From positions 17,498,258 to 17,562,257 of the forward strand of contig NC_079497.1 in the NCBI RefSeq assembly GCF_030052815.1: 64,000 nucleotides of DNA, given 5' to 3'. This DNA is from Hevea brasiliensis (Eukaryota; Streptophyta; Magnoliopsida; Malpighiales; Euphorbiaceae). A program made the position numbers and the translations under genes. Below the pieces are notes generated by a model. The model ran no database searches, was not told the DNA's origin, and saw nothing but the letters and a program-made list of their open reading frames with translations. This document shows, piece by piece, positions 59,447 to 64,000 of this stretch (its first letter is position 1; each line of letters begins with the position of its first letter).

Positions 59447-60586
59447 GAAAGTTTTAGTGTATTTTCTTATCTTTAATTTGCCATTAGTTTGACATCAATT
59501 AGAATTATGTAGCTCAAGTTATGAGTTTTTAATCCCACTAGACTCAAGCTGTCCAGATTCACACTTAATACGCTAAAACCAATTCGTTTAATTTCTTCAT
59601 CATATCATTAATGTTCCTCAAAAAATACACATCAAGTAATTATAAAACAAGCATAATAGCATTAAGTAGACTTCATACAATAAAAACCCTAATTTTATAA
59701 AACCCTAACTTGATTAGCAACAACTTTGAAAATTCAAGGAATTTCTTAGCACTAACCTTAATTACAAATGCCAATCACTCTTAATCAACCTTCAATTCAC
59801 CAAAACCCTTATCTCTCCTTCTTAGTCTCCCAAACTAAATTCCTTCCTTCAATAGCACCCATGATTTCAATCAATTTCTATAGTAATTTCCACAATCAAA
59901 CTTGAATTTCATAAATTCATAACTAACTAAGCTCAAATTACAACTTACCTCAATTGGCCAATACTCTTTCTTTACTAATCTTCCAAATTTCCTAGAATCC
60001 TTGCTTGCTTTCTTTAAATCAAGGCTTAATACAAAGTTTTCCCTTGATTTTTTATAAGAATTATAGAGGAATTTAAGGGTTATAAGGTTAGAAGATGAAG
60101 CTTCAATAGAGGTTTTAGAGAGAGAGTGGATAAGAAGATGAAGATGAAGATGAGATAATGATGGGATGATGAGGCGTTTAACCTTAATTAAATAGTTTTG
60201 TCTTATTTACATAAATATATAAGTAATTATAATTCTAATTATAATTATTAAAATTCAACAATTCCATCCATGTCCCCATTAAATTTTTATACTCCTTTTT
60301 GGTTAATTAATTTCCATTCCAATACATCAATCTCACTAAATTTAATTGACATTTCAATCAAAAGTTAACTCTTCAAGTAAATTGACTAAAATGCCCTTTA
60401 TCGAGTTATAGCTCATCTTTTTTAATAATACCGATTAAGTCCATAACCCGATGGTTACTTTTGTTTTTATTCTGTTTATCTTAATTAATTTCTATCTCAT
60501 TTTTAGTCATCGAGCTGACTTTGAATAATACTATTTACAGACCGAAAATAGTACTATTCAGAGCTCGAAATTCTCGAGACGTTATA
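59428..60586 (-). repeat. Partial 3' LTR of B
   Basis: Ends CGAGACGTTATA on the plus strand, where the expected CA has become TA, next to the purine tract. Blocks such as TCTTCATGAAAGTTTTAG and ATGTAGCTCAAGTTATGAG match the internal modules of the solo-LTR family. 1159 bp kept. Confidence 0.75.
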
Positions 60587-60600
60587 ACTCTTTCCCTCTA
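60587..60600 (-). other. Polypurine tract of B
   Basis: In sense orientation TAGAGGGAAAGAGT directly before the LTR start. The spacing to the pol stop at 60640 is short, as in A. Confidence 0.75.
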
Positions 60601-60639
60601 AAAAGAAATTTTGCCTGATGTAAATAGCTTAGGGTACTA

Positions 60640-61905
60640 CTACCTCATTGTCTCCTCACTCTCCAAAGTGGCTTCCTCTGTGTTATGGTGTCTCCAGAGC
60701 ACCTTCACAAATAAAATCTTCTTATTCCACAAGTCATTGATTTCTTGAGCTAAGATTTTTACCAGTTCCTCTTCATATGTCAAATTTGGCTGCACATCAA
60801 TTACCTCCACTGATATGATATGTGAAGGATCTGATCTATACCTCCTTAGCATTGAAACATGAAAGACGTTATGGATCTTATCCAATTCTAGTGGTAAAGA
60901 TAGCTTGTAGGCTACCGGACCCACACGTTCAATTATTTCATATGGACTGATAAACCTCAGGCTTAACTTACCCTTCTTCCCAAATCTTAACACCTTTTTC
61001 TATGGCGACACCTTGAGAAAAACTTTATCACCAATTTCATATTCTATGTCTTTTCTTTTTAAATCCGCATATGACTTCTGTTTATTTGAGGCAGCTTTCA
61101 AACTAGCTCTGATCACCTTTACCTTCTCCTTAGTCTGTTTCACCAAATCTGGCCTCATAATCTTATCTTCACCCAATTATGTCTAGCATAAGGGTATCCT
61201 GCGCTTCCTCTCATACAATACTTCATAAGGAGCCATCTTTATACTTTCGTGGTAACTATTATTATATGCAAACTCTGCTAATGGAAAATACTTGTCCTAA
61301 CTTTCTTCAACTTTCATAAAACAGCTTCTTAACATATCTTCAAGTATCTTGATTACTTTTTCTGACTGCCCATCTGTCTAAGGATGAAAAGTTGTGCTAT
61401 AATGCAAATGTGTACCCAAGACGTCCTATAACTTCTTCTAAAACCTGGATGTAAACCTCAGATCTCAATCTGATATGATTAATGCTGGTACCTCATGTAA
61501 CTGAACTATCTTACTTATATACAATTCTGCTAACTTCTCCAGTGAATAGTCAGTTCTAACTGGTAGGAAATGAGCTGACTTCGTCAATCTATCTATTTTT
61601 ACCCACATTGCATCATGCTTTTTCTGTGTGAGAGGTAGACTAATAATAAAATCCATCGTGATACAGTCCCATTTCCACTCAGGTATACCTATAGGTTGTA
61701 GCAAACCTGATGGAACTTGGTGCTCTACCTTAACTTGCTGTCATATTAGGCATTTAGTCACATAATCAACAATGTTCTTCTTCATACTAGACCACCAATA
61801 ATAAGACTTCAAATCATGATACATCTTCATACTTCCAGGGTCCATAGCATAAAAGCTATTGGGTGCTTCTTTCAAAATGCTCTTCTTCAATTCTTCATCA
61901 TTCGG
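60640..61905 (-). pseudogene. Integrase and chromodomain of B, broken
   Basis: Readable from YAMDPGSMKMY and YYWWSSMKKNIVDYV (zinc region), through the frame 61465-61704 with WDCITMDFIISLPLTQKK (first Asp) and LIISD (second Asp), then HPxTDGQSEKVIKILED (Glu) with several stops. Frame 60640-60993 has RFISPYEIIERVG, VFHVSMLRRYRSDPSH, LTYEEELVKIL and VKVLWRHHNTEEATLESEE, a near-complete chromodomain ending in TAG at 60640. More stops than in A. Confidence 0.9.
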
Positions 61906-62564
61906 CACACATATTCTTCCTTTGTAGTATAAGCATCCATCTTCCTTTATCTCACACCCATATTCCTTCCCCTCTTTGATTCAGCCCACAATGGTCATCA
62001 ACTTCTCATCTAGCTTCTAGGCCTCTTGCACTTGCTGTAGTAAACTAGGCTTCACTTGCAACTCAGCTATAATAGCTCCATCTCGTGCTATCGTCAAATG
62101 AGCATTCATAGATCTTAATGCTACTATGGACTTTCTACTTAGAGCATCTATTGCCACATTAGCCTTCCCAGGGTGGTAATTAATAATACAATCATAATCC
62201 TTAAGGAACTCAATCCATCTTCTCTACCTCAGGTTGAGTTCCTTCTGGATTGGTAAATATTTAATATTTTTGTGATCCATGTAGGCATAACACTTTTCAC
62301 CATATAAGTAATGCCTCCATATCTTTAATGCAAATATAATTGCCGCCAATTCAAGATTGTGGATAAGGTAGTTCTTTTCATGTGGTTTTAGCTACCTAAA
62401 AGCATAAGCAACCACTTTTCCTTCTTGCATTAGAACACACTCAAGCCCATTATGCGAAGCATCACTATAGACCACAAAGTCTCTCCCTGATATTGGTTGT
62501 GTCAACACTAGCGCTCAGTAAGCATAGTCTTCAATTTCTCAAAACTAGCTTGACACTTATCATT
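61906..62564 (-). pseudogene. RNase H of B, broken
   Basis: Readable by eye across stops: [55 protein letters not shown] and [17 protein letters not shown]. The last block keeps the Asp that is changed in A. Then a linker leads to the integrase zinc region. Confidence 0.82.
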
Positions 62565-63435
62565 CTAGTCAAACTTCATATTCTTATGTAGTAGCTTAGT
62601 CAATGGAGCTACTATTAGAGAAAATCTTTTCACAAATCTCCTATAGTAGCCTACCAATCCTAAGAAACTTTTGACTTTCGTTGCATTCTTAGGTGGCTTC
62701 CATTCCACAATAGCTTCTATCTTCTTGGGATCCATTCTAATCCCATCAGCTGATACTATGTGTCCAAGAAAAGAAATCTCATTCAACTAGAATTCACACT
62801 TGTATAACTTAGCATACAGCTTCTTCTCCCTCAAGGTCTGTAATACAATCCTCAACTATTTATCATGCTCATCCTGGTCCTTGGAATACACTAGTATATC
62901 ATCAATAAAGACCACTATAAACCGATCCAAATAAGGATGAAAAATATGGTTCATAAGGTCCATGGATGCCGCTGGTGTATTTGTCAACCTGAATGGCATC
63001 ACTAAAAAATCATAATGCCCATACCGAGTCCTAGAAGCAGTCTTAGGTACATCCGCCTCCTTTACCCTTAACTGATGATACCCCAATCTGAGATCAATCT
63101 TAGAGAAAATACCTGCCCCCTTTAACTGATCAAACAAATCATCTATCCTGGGCAAATGATACTTATTCTTTACCATCTCTTTATTTAATTGCCGGCAGTC
63201 TATGCACAATCTCATCCTTCTTCTTTATAAATAACATCGATGCTACCCATGGCGATACGCTAGGGCGTATAAACCCCTTATCTAATAGTTCTTCCAACTG
63301 TACTTTCAACCTCTTTAACTCCGTTAGTGCCATTCTATAAAGAGCAATCGATATCGGTGTTATACCCGGCATCACTTTAATTGCAAACTCTACTTCTCTT
63401 TCTAGTGGTAAACCAGGCAATTCTTCTGGAAACAC
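62565..63435 (-). pseudogene. Reverse transcriptase of B, broken
   Basis: N-terminal frame 63181-63435 has [16 protein letters not shown] and [10 protein letters not shown]. Frame 62856-63215 has [39 protein letters not shown] and an intact FIDDILVYS active-site box. Frame 62565-62786 has [19 protein letters not shown] and [19 protein letters not shown]. Two frame breaks separate the parts. In contrast to A the catalytic Asp pair is kept. Confidence 0.93.
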
Positions 63436-63437
63436 AT

Positions 63438-63982
63438 CTAGAAAGTTATATACAGTGGGTATATCTTGGAGACTAGACCAGCTTTTCTGGTATTAACCAC
63501 ATGTGCTAGGTATGCTTCACAGCCCTTTCTTATCAGTTTCCTAGCTACCGTGGCCAATATGACATTGGAGAGGTAGCCCGTCCTTTCACCCACAACTGTC
63601 ACTTCTTCATTACTGGTAGTTTTCAAGCTGATCTGCTTCAACCGACAATCTACCATGACCTGATGATGATATAACCAATCCATCCCCAGTATCATGTCAA
63701 ATTCATGGAATGGCAGCTCAATCAAGTCGCCCAAGAACTCATGTCCCACCCTTATAGACCTTATTCACCACTACACTATGGCCAAGGGTTAGTGACCAAA
63801 ATATCCTGCTCAGTCTCATCTATTTGAACTCCTCTCTCCACAGGCAAAGCAATATAAATATATAAATGTGTGGAGTTTGTGTCTACTAATACATGTGCAA
63901 GCATATCATAGAGAAAGAAAGTACCCCGGATCACATCGGGCGCATCATGCTCCTCCCGAGCTCTCATAGCATAGGCATGCAT
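63438..63982 (-). pseudogene. Aspartic protease of B, broken
   Basis: Frame 63776-63982 has AHVLVDTNSTHLYI, where relatives have DSGSTHSYIS; the Gly of the active-site triad is Asn. Frame 63438-63749 has FDMILGMDWLYHHQVMVDC and RKGCEAYLAHVV, as in A. A break at 63750-63775 divides them. Gag would lie beyond 64000. Confidence 0.88.
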
Positions 63983-64000
63983 CGGTGCCTTAGCCTCTGG

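Larger units (their letters stand above)
59428..64000 (-). mobile_element. B: second Tekay/Del-like chromovirus, continuing beyond the window
   Basis: Minus-strand element with partial 3' LTR (59428-60586), purine tract, chromodomain, integrase, RNase H, RT and protease. Gag and 5' LTR would lie to the right of the window. Its proteins resemble those of A but the LTR start differs (TATAACGTCTCGAG), so it is a separate subfamily. The left end of the LTR is lost at the junction with A's gag. Many stops. Confidence 0.87.

Noticed and set aside
1..64000. A novel defence or metabolic gene system
   Set aside because: Every recognisable coding block is a retrotransposon domain; nothing in the window supports an operon or host pathway.

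Overview
The window is plant nuclear DNA made almost entirely of nested LTR retrotransposons. Copia (integrase before reverse transcriptase) and Ty3/gypsy (integrase last) lineages are both present, the primer sites match plant initiator-Met and Asp tRNAs, and the sequence is AT-rich. No host gene, rRNA, tRNA gene or CRISPR array could be supported. From memory, the terminal sequences of the main solo-LTR family resemble repeats of Euphorbiaceae such as Hevea; that taxonomic guess is weak.

Layout. (1) 1-1020 is AT-rich with no gene. (2) G1, an old plus-strand gypsy element, starts with its 5' LTR at 1021-2853. Two large insertions split it; its remnants are 2854-3566, 16507-17354 and 47490 to about 50465, ending in a recognisable integrase/chromodomain tail. 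(3) An Angela-like Ty1/copia element lies on the minus strand inside G1 (3567-16506), with both LTRs, a Met-tRNA primer site and a 5-bp target-site duplication (TSD). (4) An Athila-like Ty3/gypsy element also lies on the minus strand inside G1 (17355-47489, about 12.4 kb once its insertions are removed). It has two LTRs, an Asp-tRNA primer site, gag, protease, RT, RNase H, integrase and an Athila ORF-1/env-position gene. (5) A, a chromovirus of Tekay/Del type on the minus strand (about 50.48-59.45 kb), and (6) B, a related chromovirus (about 59.43 kb to beyond the right edge), lie head to tail. Every coding region is a pseudogene.

The most striking feature is a set of seven complete solo LTRs (3.1-4.0 kb each, about 24.5 kb or 38% of the window), called S1-S7 here. 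Each runs from TG to CA and is flanked by a 5-bp TSD, exact in five and with one mismatch in two. No internal region is attached to any of them. Five sit inside the Athila element (two only 50 bp apart in the same integrase gene), one inside the copia element and one inside the integrase of A. They resemble the LTRs of A and B, so they are best read as footprints of a Tekay/Del-like chromovirus that inserted into older retrotransposons and then lost its interior by LTR-LTR recombination. Their interiors share a palindrome at a fixed distance of about 542 bp from the LTR start, a degenerate tandem module of about 200 bp, and a recurring antisense open frame.

Order of events by nesting: G1 first, then copia and Athila into G1, then the solo-LTR family into copia, Athila and A. 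Boundaries marked 'about' are by eye. No alignment or database search was run.
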